NCBI GenBank assembly: GCA_002337085.1
Contig: DDFH01000007.1
Span: 1 to 64,000 of the forward strand
Source of the DNA: Hyphomonadaceae bacterium UBA1933
Lineage (GTDB): Bacteria; Pseudomonadota; Alphaproteobacteria; Caulobacterales; Aquidulcibacteraceae
DNA: 64,000 nucleotides
Direction: 5' to 3'
The translations under genes and the position numbers were made by a program. This document shows, in pieces, positions 27,901-36,002 of the stretch; the stretch's first letter is position 1, and every line of letters begins with the position of its first letter. The notes under the pieces were generated by a model, which saw nothing but the letters and a program-made list of their open reading frames with translations, did no database searches and was not told the DNA's origin.

Positions 27901-28403
27901 CAGAGGCTTTGTTCCCAATGGCTGGTGTTGTTCGCGCTGCAAAAGAGCGTCCAGCACGCAAGGGTGGTAAATTTGCATGGGTAACATTATCAGATCCAAC
28001 GGGCGAATTTGAAGTTTTTGTACGACCAGAAGATTTAGAAAATTCACGGCAATTTGTCGAAGTTGGCAGAACTGTAAGCTTTATTGCATCGGCAAAAAAC
28101 GTTGACGGTGAAGTAAAAATTTCTGCATCACGTTTTGATGCCATCGAAAACATGCGTTCGAATAATTATTCCGGCGTGATTTTATACGTTGATAATAGTT
28201 TTGATGTGCTTGAATTTAAAAACCTTACTGAACAATTACGTGGTATTGAGGCGAAACAAGCAGGTGAATTGCGTATTGTGATGCGTATTGAAAACGACAA
28301 TGAGGTTGAAATTAAATTACCAGGTCGTTATCCAATCGATATACCTTCTAGGCGTGCTTTAAAGGCGTTAAGGGGTGTGGAGGCAATTAGTGAATTGCAA
28401 TAA
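24987..28403 (+). CDS. dnaE: DNA polymerase III alpha subunit
   Basis: Replicative polymerase of 1138 residues, normal length for DnaE1. The N-terminal PHP domain starts FIHLRLRTAYSLLDGAMTV. The palm carries GPGRGSGAGS (about residue 353) and the catalytic aspartates in PDFDVDFCQDRR (about residue 394). Then come the fingers, the GYGFNKSHAAAYAVISYQ motif, a helix-hairpin-helix region and an OB fold (about 970-1060). It is the full-length replicase, not the shorter ImuC/DnaE2 mutasome polymerase. An SOS box and a small SOS gene lie just upstream, so a read-through transcript could raise dnaE after DNA damage. Confidence 0.97.
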   Translation: MAEPRFIHLRLRTAYSLLDGAMTVKKVSAVAKDRHLPALGISDPNLFGALEYSETLASSGVQPIVGLCFSCFLRHEDETVTSGSIALIAKDQIGFDNLMLLSSTNFLEGEPGDNSVDIQKLFDNKEGLIVLTGGWQSPINKSFFDNKPQYALDWLDKLKDEFSNNLYIEIQRHGRQDELATESQLIDYAYEHDIPLVGTNDIRFLSRDKYYSHEVLTCIGTGDKISNPDRTRLTEEHFFKTEDEMCALFADLPECLANSVEIAKRCSVRAVKRKPILPSFDNGEGRSESDELYEQAKAGLEYRLKTRPPVKSVEEYQQRLEFEISIINRMGFAGYFLIVSDFIKWAKAHDIPVGPGRGSGAGSIVAYSLQITDLDPLEFGLLFERFLNPERISMPDFDVDFCQDRREEVISYVQEKYGFERVSQIITFGTLQARAAVRDVGRVLDMSFMRVSEITKLIPNNPANPVSLRKALEMEERLKQSYDNDEAVHNIYDTAMELEGLYRNCSTHAAGVVIAGRPIKELVPLYKDPKSDIPATQYNMKWSESAGLVKFDFLGLKTLTVIKYAIDLLRARGIDVNFASQRYDDKEVFDFLCQGNTLGVFQLEGQGMRDTLRKMVPNCLDDIIALISLYRPGPMENIPLYCDVKAGKHPPDFLHPSLEPVLKETHGVIIYQEQVMQIAQILSGYSLGEADILRRAMGKKQKDEMAKQRQRFAEGAKEKGIDPDLAGSIFDLVDKFAGYGFNKSHAAAYAVISYQTAWLKAKYPVEFLVAAMNLDIEDTTKLGAYVTEAKRLGIIVNPPNVNKSGAYFKIENGEILYALGAIKNIGPKAMQAVEDDVIANGKFANIHEFMERIGPRNLNKRAIENLAKSGAFDEIEPNRALVVEAADMLMSHAASCNNEAEKNQISLFGDSVTPPRVPLPNVNQWAEQEKLSHEFAALGLFLSGHPLDDIAEILIARRTVFFGNIAESMQTSEALFPMAGVVRAAKERPARKGGKFAWVTLSDPTGEFEVFVRPEDLENSRQFVEVGRTVSFIASAKNVDGEVKISASRFDAIENMRSNNYSGVILYVDNSFDVLEFKNLTEQLRGIEAKQAGELRIVMRIENDNEVEIKLPGRYPIDIPSRRALKALRGVEAISELQ

Positions 28404-28436
28404 GTGATAAAAGCCGCTTATAAGTGCTTTAAAGGC

Positions 28437-28464
28437 TTGCATTTTGATATGATTTTGGTATGCG
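28437..28464 (+). promoter_or_regulatory. Possible rpsB promoter
   Basis: TTGCAT (28437-28442) and TATGCG (28459-28464) are separated by 16 bases. A start just downstream would give a leader of roughly 120 bases, which matches the structured region before rpsB. The -10 element is a weak match. Confidence 0.35.
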
Positions 28465-28482
28465 AGCGACCTAATTTCGCAC

Positions 28483-28591
28483 GCGGACTTGGGCATTTTA
28501 AATATTTTCATGGTGAGAATGTTTGAAAAGTCCTTCTGGCGCATTTACTTGCATCAGTCCGCGGAGGCCAGCCAGAGAAGGAAAATTTAAT
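28483..28591 (+). promoter_or_regulatory. Structured rpsB leader with occluded ribosome-binding site (putative S2 leader)
   Basis: CCTTCTGGC (28532-28540) can pair with GCCAGAGAAGG (28571-28581, two bulged bases), which covers the AGAAGG ribosome-binding site of rpsB. GCGGACT (28483-28489) pairs perfectly with AGTCCGC (28556-28562), crossing the first helix to form a pseudoknot. GGACTT (28485-28490) can instead pair with AAGTCC (28528-28533), which would break both helices. Autoregulatory leaders controlled by ribosomal protein S2 are known before rpsB in proteobacteria; assignment to that class is inference from position and shape. Confidence 0.6.
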
Positions 28592-29398
28592 ATGGCTTTA
28601 CCAGAATTTACTATGCGTCAACTATTGGAAGCAGGCGCACACTTCGGTCACCAAACTCACCGTTGGAACCCAAAGATGCAAAAATATATCTTTGGCGAAC
28701 GTTCAAATATCCATATCCTTGATTTATCACAAACTGTTCCTATGTTGCACCAAGCATTGGTAAAAGTTCGTGAAGTTGTTGCAAAAGGCGGTCGTGTTCT
28801 TTTCGTTGGTACTAAACGTCAAGCATCTGACCCTATTTCAACATCTGCAAAACGTTGCGCACAATATTACATCAATCACCGTTGGTTGGGTGGTACTTTG
28901 ACCAACTGGCAAACTGTTTCAAAATCAATTCAGCGTATGCGTGAAGTTGAAGCAATCACCGGCGGTGAAGCACCTGCTGGTCTTACTAAAAAAGAAATTT
29001 TAAACCTTTCTCGTGAACATGAGAAATTGGAACGTTCTTTGGGCGGTATCGCTTCTATGGGCGGTATTCCTGATTTGATGTTTGTTGTTGATACTAACAA
29101 AGAAGCAATCGCAATCCAAGAAGCACACAAACTTGGCATTCCTGTAATTGCATTGGTTGATTCTAATTGCGATCCAGACGAAGTTGATTTCCCAATCCCT
29201 GGAAATGACGATGCTGCGCGTTCTATCCAATTGTTCTGCGACCTTATTGCTGATGCTGCATTAGATGGTCTTGCTGAATCACAAGCTTCATTAGGTGTTG
29301 ACCTTGGCGAAGCTGTAAATCCAGTTGAAACTGTTGTTGCAGAAGCTGCTGCTGAAGAAATTATTGCTGCTGTAGAAGCACCAGCGCAAGACGCATAA
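28592..29398 (+). CDS. rpsB: 30S ribosomal protein S2
   Basis: Protein of 268 residues. The start MALPEFTMRQLLEAGAHFGHQTHRWNPKM (split over the N-terminus) is the universal S2 beginning, and GGTLTNWQT and DTNKEAIAIQEAHKLGIPVI are family motifs. The C-terminal Ala/Glu-rich tail is typical of alphaproteobacteria. ATG 28592 follows AGAAGGAAAA; the longer TTG frame from 28523 lies in the leader and is not translated as S2. It is the first gene of the rpsB-tsf pair. Confidence 0.97.
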   Translation: MALPEFTMRQLLEAGAHFGHQTHRWNPKMQKYIFGERSNIHILDLSQTVPMLHQALVKVREVVAKGGRVLFVGTKRQASDPISTSAKRCAQYYINHRWLGGTLTNWQTVSKSIQRMREVEAITGGEAPAGLTKKEILNLSREHEKLERSLGGIASMGGIPDLMFVVDTNKEAIAIQEAHKLGIPVIALVDSNCDPDEVDFPIPGNDDAARSIQLFCDLIADAALDGLAESQASLGVDLGEAVNPVETVVAEAAAEEIIAAVEAPAQDA

Positions 29399-29408
29399 TT
29401 TTCATAAT

Positions 29409-29428
29409 AGCGGGCTATTATGCCCGCT
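29409..29428 (+). terminator. Hairpin between rpsB and tsf (possible attenuator)
   Basis: AGCGGGC (29409-29415) pairs with GCCCGCT (29422-29428) around TATTAT, followed by an interrupted T-rich stretch. It may lower tsf transcription relative to rpsB or protect the rpsB mRNA end; the weak T tract makes full termination unlikely. Confidence 0.45.
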
Positions 29429-29469
29429 AACTTATTTTGTTTAACCACATAGAATAGAGGAGACCGGCA

Positions 29470-30381
29470 ATGGCCGAGATCACCGCAGGATTAGTAAAAG
29501 AACTACGTGAAAAAACTGGCGTAGGTATGATGGATTGTAAAAAAGCACTTGCAGAAACTGCAGGTGATCTTGAAGCAGCTATTGATTGGTTGCGTGCAAA
29601 AGGTCTTTCAAAAGCTGCTAAAAAGGCTGACCGCGTAGCGGCAGAAGGCTTGGTTGCTGTTGCTGTTAATGGCAAAACAGGTGTTCTTGTTGAGCTTAAT
29701 GCGGAAACTGATTTTGTTTCTCGTAACGAACATTTCCAAAAAGCTGCAACTACAATCACCGAACTTGCTTTTGGCGCTTCTGATGTTGAAGATTTGAAAA
29801 CAAAAGCAACTGATAATGGTACTGTTGATGAATACCTTACTAATTTGATTGCTACAATTGGTGAAAATATGACTTTGCGTCGTATGAAAAAGGTTGAAGT
29901 TGCTACTGGTGTTGTTGCGCCATACACTCACTCTGCAATCGCTACCGGCCTAGGCCGTATTGGCGTTTTGGTTGGTGTTGAAGGTGAAGGCGATGCAGCG
30001 GCATTAACTGAAGTAGGTCGTAAAGTTGCAATGCACGTTGCGGCAACTGCACCACTTGCTCTTTCTTCAGATGATCTTGACCCTGCTATTGTTGAACGTG
30101 AACGCCATGTTCAAATGGAACTTGCACGTGAATCAGGTAAGCCAGAAGCAGTAATCGAAAAAATGATTGAAGGCCGTATGCGTAAGTATGAAGAAGAAGT
30201 TGTTCTTCTTAAACAGCCATTCGTTATGAATCCTGACCAAACTGTTGAGGCTTTTGTTAAAGAAGCAACAGGTGGCAATGCAAAAGTAACTGGCTTTGCG
30301 ATGTTCAAACTTGGCGATGGTATTGAGAAAAAAGAAGATGACTTTGCTGCTGAAGTTGCTTCTATGACAACTGGCGCATAA
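29470..30381 (+). CDS. tsf: Elongation factor Ts
   Basis: Nucleotide exchange factor for EF-Tu, 303 residues. The N-terminal UBA-like domain has LVKELREKTGVGMMDCKKAL. The TDFVSRN motif that contacts EF-Tu follows in LNAETDFVSRNEHF, and HVAATAPLAL marks the second half. ATG has GAGGAGA upstream. The gene is normal in length and in its place after rpsB, and ends before a clear terminator. Confidence 0.97.
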   Translation: MAEITAGLVKELREKTGVGMMDCKKALAETAGDLEAAIDWLRAKGLSKAAKKADRVAAEGLVAVAVNGKTGVLVELNAETDFVSRNEHFQKAATTITELAFGASDVEDLKTKATDNGTVDEYLTNLIATIGENMTLRRMKKVEVATGVVAPYTHSAIATGLGRIGVLVGVEGEGDAAALTEVGRKVAMHVAATAPLALSSDDLDPAIVERERHVQMELARESGKPEAVIEKMIEGRMRKYEEEVVLLKQPFVMNPDQTVEAFVKEATGGNAKVTGFAMFKLGDGIEKKEDDFAAEVASMTTGA

Positions 30382-30403
30382 TTTTAATTAAATCATGCTT
30401 TAT

Positions 30404-30434
30404 AAAGGCGGTATGCGTTGCATGCCGCCTTTTT
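30404..30434 (+). terminator. Rho-independent terminator after tsf
   Basis: AAAGGCGG TATGC (30404-30416) pairs with GCATG CCGCCTTT (30420-30432) around GTT, continuing into a T tract. It separates rpsB-tsf from the pyrH-lpxB cluster. Confidence 0.9.
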
Positions 30435-30500
30435 AGCATTCGGTTACTTTAATAAAAAATGATTCATGCTAATAGGGAAAAAATATCGGGGCGATTTAAC

Positions 30501-31238
30501 ATGACAAATTCACAAACCATACAAAAGACAAAATGCAGACGTATATTGCTTAAAATGTCTGGTGAAGCTTTGATGGGGCCAAATGCCTTTGGGATTGATC
30601 CGGCAACTTGCCTTAGTTTTGCGAAAGAAGTGAAAGAAGTTTATGACGAAGGCATTGAAATTTGCCTTGTTATTGGTGGTGGTAATATCTTTCGTGGTGT
30701 TTCTGGTTCAGCTCAAGGTATGGAGCGCGCGAGTGCTGACTACATGGGAATGTTGGCAACCATCATGAACGCGCTGGCAATGCAAAGTGCTTTAGAAGGT
30801 ATTGGTGTTCCAACGCGTGTTCAATCTGCAATTCCAATGTCAACCGTATGCGAACCATATATTAGACGGCGAGCACAAAGACATATGGAAAAAGGGCGCG
30901 TAGTAATATTTGCTGCGGGTGTTGGAAGTCCATTTTTTACAACAGATACTGGTGCTGCATTACGTGCCGCTGAAATGGGTTGTGATTGTTTGCTAAAAGG
31001 TACAGGGGTTGACGGCGTTTATGAAGCCGACCCGAAAAAAGAGCCCGATGCAAAACGTTATGATGAGCTTTCATATACAGATGTTTTAAGCAAAAACCTA
31101 AAAATAATGGATGCAACCGCAATTTCATTAATGCGTGAAAATAATATTCCAATCATCGTATTCAATATTCGTCAAAAAGGGCGTCTGAAAGAAGTGATTG
31201 ACGGAAAAGGTATTTGCACCACTATACATGGTAAGTAA
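30501..31238 (+). CDS. pyrH: UMP kinase
   Basis: Amino-acid-kinase family enzyme of 245 residues that makes UDP from UMP with ATP. RILLKMSGEAL, LVIGGGNIFRG, the GTGNPFFTTD-like loop GVGSPFFTTDTGAALRA and LLKGTGVDGVYEADPKK are visible. ATG 30501 has GGGG upstream and gives family-normal length; the upstream ATG 30459 would add 14 unconserved residues without a ribosome-binding site. It starts the pyrH-frr-uppS-cdsA-dxr-rseP series. Confidence 0.96.
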   Translation: MTNSQTIQKTKCRRILLKMSGEALMGPNAFGIDPATCLSFAKEVKEVYDEGIEICLVIGGGNIFRGVSGSAQGMERASADYMGMLATIMNALAMQSALEGIGVPTRVQSAIPMSTVCEPYIRRRAQRHMEKGRVVIFAAGVGSPFFTTDTGAALRAAEMGCDCLLKGTGVDGVYEADPKKEPDAKRYDELSYTDVLSKNLKIMDATAISLMRENNIPIIVFNIRQKGRLKEVIDGKGICTTIHGK

Positions 31239-31261
31239 TTTTACATAGATGGAACATTAAA

Positions 31262-31819
31262 ATGAGTGAATTTAATATTAATGATCTAAAACGCCGCATG
31301 GAAGGCGCATTATCATCTCTTAAAGCCGAATTTCAGGGGCTTAGAACAGGTCGTGCTAATGCTGGGCTTCTTGATACCATTGAGGTTGATGCATATGGAT
31401 CAACAGTGCCTTTGAATCAGGTTGGCTCAGTATCTGTACCAGAACCTAGAATGTTGATGATTACTGCTTGGGATAAGGGTGTAATTGTTTCGATTGAAAA
31501 AGCGATTCGTAACTCACAATTGGGGCTTAACCCTATTGTGGATGGTCAAACAATTAGACTTCCAATTCCACCACTTAATGAAGAGCGCCGAAAAGAATTG
31601 GTGAAGCTTGCTGGAAAATATGCTGAAGCTGCGCGCGTTGCAATTCGCAATATTCGCCGCGATGGTAATGAAGAGTTGAAAAAGCTTGAGAAAGATAAAA
31701 AAATTGGCGAGGATGAACATAAGAAACAATCTACTTTAGTTCAGGAAGCAACAGATTCTTTTGTCAAACAAGTTGATACTATGTTAAAGGCAAAAGAAGA
31801 AGAAATTATGCAGGTTTAG
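31262..31819 (+). CDS. frr: Ribosome recycling factor
   Basis: 185-residue L-shaped protein that, with EF-G, splits ribosomes after termination. It shows the start RRMEGALSSLKAEFQGLRTGRA, the hinge around LLDTIEVDAYG and the conserved PPLNEERRKELVKLAGKYAE. It has normal length, lies 23 bases after pyrH and 12 before uppS. Confidence 0.97.
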   Translation: MSEFNINDLKRRMEGALSSLKAEFQGLRTGRANAGLLDTIEVDAYGSTVPLNQVGSVSVPEPRMLMITAWDKGVIVSIEKAIRNSQLGLNPIVDGQTIRLPIPPLNEERRKELVKLAGKYAEAARVAIRNIRRDGNEELKKLEKDKKIGEDEHKKQSTLVQEATDSFVKQVDTMLKAKEEEIMQV

Positions 31820-31831
31820 AAATATAAATTA

Positions 31832-32605
31832 ATGGCAATTACCTCACCATTACCCAATGAAAAACTTAACGGTGATTTACCTGCAAATTCACCGGAGGAG
31901 GTAATTGCTACTGCGCCAAAGCATATTGCAGTAATTATGGATGGGAATGGGCGTTGGGCAAAAAATAAATTCATGCCACGTGCATTTGGCCACAAAGCTG
32001 GTGTAGATGCTTTAAGACGTCTTGTGGAGGCTGCACCAAAATTTGGGATTAAAACATTATCAGTTTATGCATTTTCAACCGAAAACTGGCGGCGTCCAAC
32101 CGAAGAGGTTGAGGGTTTATTTGCGCTTTTAAAACAATTTGTAAAAAGCGATTTAGCAAGATTAAAAGCAAATAATGTTAAAGTTATCATTCAGGGACGC
32201 CGTGAAGGTCTTTCTGACGAAATCCTAAAGCTTATTGATAATGTTCAAAATGAAACGCGTGATAATGACAAGTTAAATCTTGTGATTTGCTTTAATTATG
32301 GTGGTCAGGCAGAAATTATTGATGCTGCAAAGAAGATTGCTTCAGAAGTTAAAAATGGTGATTTGCAAGTCGAAAATATAAATAACGACTTGTTCCAAAA
32401 ATATTTATTTAATCATGCAATTCCAAACCCCGATTTAATAATAAGAACCGCTGGAGAAAAAAGGCTTTCTAATTTCCTTTTGTGGCAAAGTGCATATTCT
32501 GAATTTGTGTTTCTTGATGTTCTGTGGCCTGATTTTAAAGAAAATGACCTCATAATTGCGTTAGAAGAATATTCTAATCGAAAAAGACGCTATGGGGGGC
32601 TTTAG
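31832..32605 (+). CDS. uppS: Undecaprenyl diphosphate synthase (isoprenyl transferase)
   Basis: Cis-prenyltransferase of 257 residues that makes the C55 lipid carrier for peptidoglycan and polysaccharides. Catalytic D37 is in HIAVIMDGNGRWA. SVYAFSTENWRRP, the C-terminal RTAGEKRLSNFLLWQ and EFVFLDVLWPDF are conserved; Ala replaces the common Ser in RTSGE. The first 30 residues are a non-conserved extension. It sits in the usual frr-uppS-cdsA order. Confidence 0.95.
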   Translation: MAITSPLPNEKLNGDLPANSPEEVIATAPKHIAVIMDGNGRWAKNKFMPRAFGHKAGVDALRRLVEAAPKFGIKTLSVYAFSTENWRRPTEEVEGLFALLKQFVKSDLARLKANNVKVIIQGRREGLSDEILKLIDNVQNETRDNDKLNLVICFNYGGQAEIIDAAKKIASEVKNGDLQVENINNDLFQKYLFNHAIPNPDLIIRTAGEKRLSNFLLWQSAYSEFVFLDVLWPDFKENDLIIALEEYSNRKRRYGGL

Positions 32606-32608
32606 AAT

Positions 32609-33454
32609 ATGGGAGAAAGCACTCCGCCTGTTATAGAAAAAAATAAAAATAACGAATTACGTCAAAGGGTTATATATTCTTTCCTTTTAATGGGTGGTAG
32701 TTTGGCTGCTGCGATAATGGGCGGATTTTTATGGGCCATTGCGTCATCAATTGTATCCGCAATAATTGCATTTGAATGGGCAATGCTTACTGGTGCATCC
32801 AAAAGGGCAAGAAATATTACAACTGCAATCGCATTGGTTTGCGGCTTCATTTTTGTGGTTGGGCAAACAGGAATAGAAGTTATCTCTTGTTTAGTTTATA
32901 TTGCTGCATTGATGGTTGTTGGTTGGCGCGGTAAGTTACTTGGTGCGATAGCGGGTGCTTATTTTGCGGTATGTGCATTTGCGCTTGCGTCTTTGCGAAT
33001 GGATGAAGCCAACGGGCTTTTATATATTTTTGGTTTATTTTCTGTTGTATGGGCAACCGATTCTTCCGCATATGCGTTTGGTAGATGGTTAAAAGGCCCA
33101 AAATTATTTCCTGTTGTAAGCCCTAATAAAACTTGGTCTGGGTTTATTGGAGGTATAGTAACCGGAATTGCTGCAGCGGCATTGTATTCTGTTTTGGCGA
33201 ATATTTTCCTTAATCCTGATAATTTGTTCAAAACAATTGGCAATTGGTCTATGGTTGGTTTAATTTTATCGCTTGCGACACAGATTGGTGATTTAATAGA
33301 ATCTATGATAAAAAGATACTTTGGCGTAAAAGATACCTCAAAACTAATACCTGGTCATGGTGGTCTTTTGGATCGCATGGATGGGCATCTTTCAGCAGGT
33401 TTAGTGTTTAGTCTAATTCTAAGCATACCATTTGTAGCGGCACTTTTGAAATGA
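32609..33454 (+). CDS. cdsA: Phosphatidate cytidylyltransferase
   Basis: Polytopic inner-membrane enzyme of 281 residues that makes CDP-diacylglycerol for phospholipid synthesis. The C-terminal signature, about residues 225-258, has SLATQIGDLIESMIKRYFGVKD and KLIPGHGGLLDRMDG with its catalytic aspartates. SPNKTWSGFIGG is also typical. It overlaps dxr by four bases. Confidence 0.95.
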   Translation: MGESTPPVIEKNKNNELRQRVIYSFLLMGGSLAAAIMGGFLWAIASSIVSAIIAFEWAMLTGASKRARNITTAIALVCGFIFVVGQTGIEVISCLVYIAALMVVGWRGKLLGAIAGAYFAVCAFALASLRMDEANGLLYIFGLFSVVWATDSSAYAFGRWLKGPKLFPVVSPNKTWSGFIGGIVTGIAAAALYSVLANIFLNPDNLFKTIGNWSMVGLILSLATQIGDLIESMIKRYFGVKDTSKLIPGHGGLLDRMDGHLSAGLVFSLILSIPFVAALLK

Positions 33455-34653
33455 ATTTAAGAACAATAAGTATTTTAGGTGCGACCGGTTCAATAGGTTG
33501 TTCAACAATTTCGATAATTCGCGAAATGAATGAGAATCCTAATTCAGATACAAAGTATGAATTAAAGGCGATTACAGCGAATAATAATCTTGAAGATTTG
33601 ATAAAAATCGCAATTGAATTTAAACCTGAATTTGTTGCGATTGCCGATGAAAATAAATACTCTGATTTAAAATCTGTGCTTGAACCACATGGAATAAAAT
33701 GTGGGGCGGGTAAGGGGGCATTATTAGAAGCCGCAGCAATTCAAAGTGATATGGTAATGGCGGCCATTGTCGGCTTTGCTGGCTTAATGCCAACAATAAA
33801 AGCAGTCGAACGTGGCGCAACAATATTATTAGCCAATAAAGAATGTCTGGTTAGTGCAGGTGAATTCTTTATGAAAAAAGCATCACAAAATGGTGCGAAA
33901 ATTCTTCCCGTTGATTCTGAACACAATGCTATTTTTCAAGTTTTGAACGAAAAGAACGTGGAAAAACTAATTCTTACGGCTTCAGGTGGGCCTTTCTATA
34001 ATTCCACACAAGAAATTATTGAAAATGCGACCCCTGAACAGGCGTGCAAGCACCCTAACTGGAGCATGGGCCAAAAAATTTCTGTTGATAGCGCAACCAT
34101 GATGAATAAAGGGTTGGAATTAATAGAAGCGTGTCATTTATTTAAAATGCCCGCTGATAAAATTGATATTTTAATTCATCCACAATCAATTGTTCATTCA
34201 ATGGTTTGTTATGAAGATGGTTCAGTTTTGGCACAGATGGGAACCCCAGATATGCGGATTCCAATTTCATATTGTATGGCTTATCCAAGGCGCCTTAACA
34301 TTTCAACGCCACGTTTGTCTTTGGCAGATACCCCTGATTTACAGTTCTTGAAGCCAGATACACAAAAATTTCCAGCCCTTAGGATTGCACGAGATGCAGC
34401 ACAACAGGGTGGTTTGGCATCAACATTGCTTAATGCAGCTAATGAGATTGCGGTTGAATCATTTTTGAACCGTAAAATCAAGTTTTTTGAAATTGCTGCT
34501 ATAGTTGAAGATGTATTAAATTCTAAATTTAATTTTTCATCAATTGACAGAGCGGATGATTATGAGCTTATTATCGAATGCGATGAGGCAGCAAGAAGAA
34601 AAGCGCTTGAATTTGTTGCAATGAGACAAGTGGAGACTAGCGTTGTTAGATAA
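33451..34653 (+). CDS. dxr: 1-deoxy-D-xylulose-5-phosphate reductoisomerase
   Basis: Second enzyme of the MEP isoprenoid pathway, 400 residues. ILGATGSIGCSTISI (from about residue 8) binds NADPH. LLANKECLVSAG, the metal-binding D155-S-E157-H in PVDSEHNAIFQ and the flexible SVDSATMMNKGLELIEA are present. It supplies isopentenyl units to the neighbouring UppS. It overlaps cdsA by four bases and rseP by eleven. Confidence 0.96.
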   Translation: MNLRTISILGATGSIGCSTISIIREMNENPNSDTKYELKAITANNNLEDLIKIAIEFKPEFVAIADENKYSDLKSVLEPHGIKCGAGKGALLEAAAIQSDMVMAAIVGFAGLMPTIKAVERGATILLANKECLVSAGEFFMKKASQNGAKILPVDSEHNAIFQVLNEKNVEKLILTASGGPFYNSTQEIIENATPEQACKHPNWSMGQKISVDSATMMNKGLELIEACHLFKMPADKIDILIHPQSIVHSMVCYEDGSVLAQMGTPDMRIPISYCMAYPRRLNISTPRLSLADTPDLQFLKPDTQKFPALRIARDAAQQGGLASTLLNAANEIAVESFLNRKIKFFEIAAIVEDVLNSKFNFSSIDRADDYELIIECDEAARRKALEFVAMRQVETSVVR

Positions 34654-35857
34654 TGGTATGGTTTATTTTCTTCTAAGTGTTTTTTCTTTTGTAATTGTTC
34701 TCTCAATTGTTGTCTTTGTGCATGAATTTGGCCACTTTCAAGTTGCAAAGTGGTTGGGTGTTAAGATTGACAAATTTTCTCTTGGTTTCGGCCCAAAGCT
34801 TTTGGGATGGATCGATAAAGATGGTGTTGAATGGCGTATCGGTGCCTATCCATTGGGCGGATTTGTCCAGTTTGCTGGTGATAAAGATGGAACATCATTT
34901 CCAGATGAATCATACGCGATTGCAGATGTTGTCGAGGATAATGAAAAAGGCCACTTCCATAATATGCCGGTTTGGGTGCGCGCACTTGTTGCTGCTGCTG
35001 GCCCTTTTTCAAATTTTCTATTTTCAATACTAGTATTTGCAGCATTACTTTTATCTTATGGCGAAATAATTCATAAACCAGTGATTGAAATGGTTATGCC
35101 TGATGGCGCCGCTTATAGAGCTGGCGTTCTTGCGGGAGACGAAGTTCTTACAGTTAATGGTCAAAAAGTTGATAGTATTCAAGACCTTCAAAGAACTATT
35201 ATTACTTCTGGTGGAGAAATTTTAAAATTAGATATTCTGCGCAATAATAAGCATGTATTTATCAACGTAGTTCCGCAAGTTGTTGCGCGTGAAACACCTT
35301 TTGGTGATAAAGAGACACAAGGTGCTATCGGAATTGGTTTGAGCGACAACCCTAAGTATAGTTATAATGTAAAATATAACCCTATATCTGCAATTCAAAA
35401 AGCTACCGAAAAAACTTATCAGATAATTTCAACTCAGGTTAAATTTATTGGCGCATTATTTCGCGGCGCAATGTCTCTTGGACACTTAAGCGGTCCATTG
35501 GGAATTGGGCAAAGTGCAGGAATGGTTGCTAAAAACTCAATTGATAGCGTTGGGCATGATGCAGGTGCATTATTAAAAATTGAAGCACTCGCATTGGGGC
35601 TTATACAATTGGCTTGCGTGTTATCTGTTGCCATTGGTTTTATGAACTTATTGCCATTGCCAATTCTTGATGGCGGTCATTTGGTATTTTATGCATTGGA
35701 AGGTTTGCGGGGAAGGCCAGTGTCACAATCTGTGCAAATCGCAAGCTATAAGGTTGGCTTTGCGTGCCTAATGATACTGTTTGTTTTTGCAACGTTTCAG
35801 GATATAGAAAGAACAGGGATTTTCCGGGGGATTCATTCGATTGCTGGTATGGGCTGA
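34643..35857 (+). CDS. rseP: Site-2 protease RseP/MmpA family
   Basis: Intramembrane zinc metalloprotease of 404 residues. The zinc motif H27-E28-x-x-H31 (VFVHEFGHF) lies in the first helix, a PDZ domain spans roughly 125-220, and LLPLPILDGGHLVFYALEG is the third metal-ligand helix. Such proteases cut anti-sigma factors and, in Caulobacter (MmpA), the polarity factor PodJ. TTG 34643 is preferred because GGAG lies seven bases upstream; ATG 34658 is the alternative and would remove only five residues. Confidence 0.93.
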   Translation: MLDNGMVYFLLSVFSFVIVLSIVVFVHEFGHFQVAKWLGVKIDKFSLGFGPKLLGWIDKDGVEWRIGAYPLGGFVQFAGDKDGTSFPDESYAIADVVEDNEKGHFHNMPVWVRALVAAAGPFSNFLFSILVFAALLLSYGEIIHKPVIEMVMPDGAAYRAGVLAGDEVLTVNGQKVDSIQDLQRTIITSGGEILKLDILRNNKHVFINVVPQVVARETPFGDKETQGAIGIGLSDNPKYSYNVKYNPISAIQKATEKTYQIISTQVKFIGALFRGAMSLGHLSGPLGIGQSAGMVAKNSIDSVGHDAGALLKIEALALGLIQLACVLSVAIGFMNLLPLPILDGGHLVFYALEGLRGRPVSQSVQIASYKVGFACLMILFVFATFQDIERTGIFRGIHSIAGMG

Positions 35858-36002
35858 TTTATTGCGGAAAATTAAGTTCAATTGTTATGGTAAATTAGAC
35901 TACATAAGACGTTGTAGTGTGAATTCTACACAAAAAACAATGTATAAAATACTAGGCATCTGGCAATATATTGGCTAACAAATGCCAACAAAGGTTATAT
36001 TT

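Noticed and set aside
28523..28591. TTG-initiated N-terminal extension of S2 (23 residues)
   Set aside because: The S2 family begins at the ATG 28592 behind a strong ribosome-binding site, and the extension overlaps the predicted leader structure.
28930..29927. Two - strand open frames (172 and 166 codons) opposite rpsB and tsf
   Set aside because: Both are antisense to highly conserved translation genes, are Ser/Ala/Thr-rich in the way of codon shadows, and have no ribosome-binding site.
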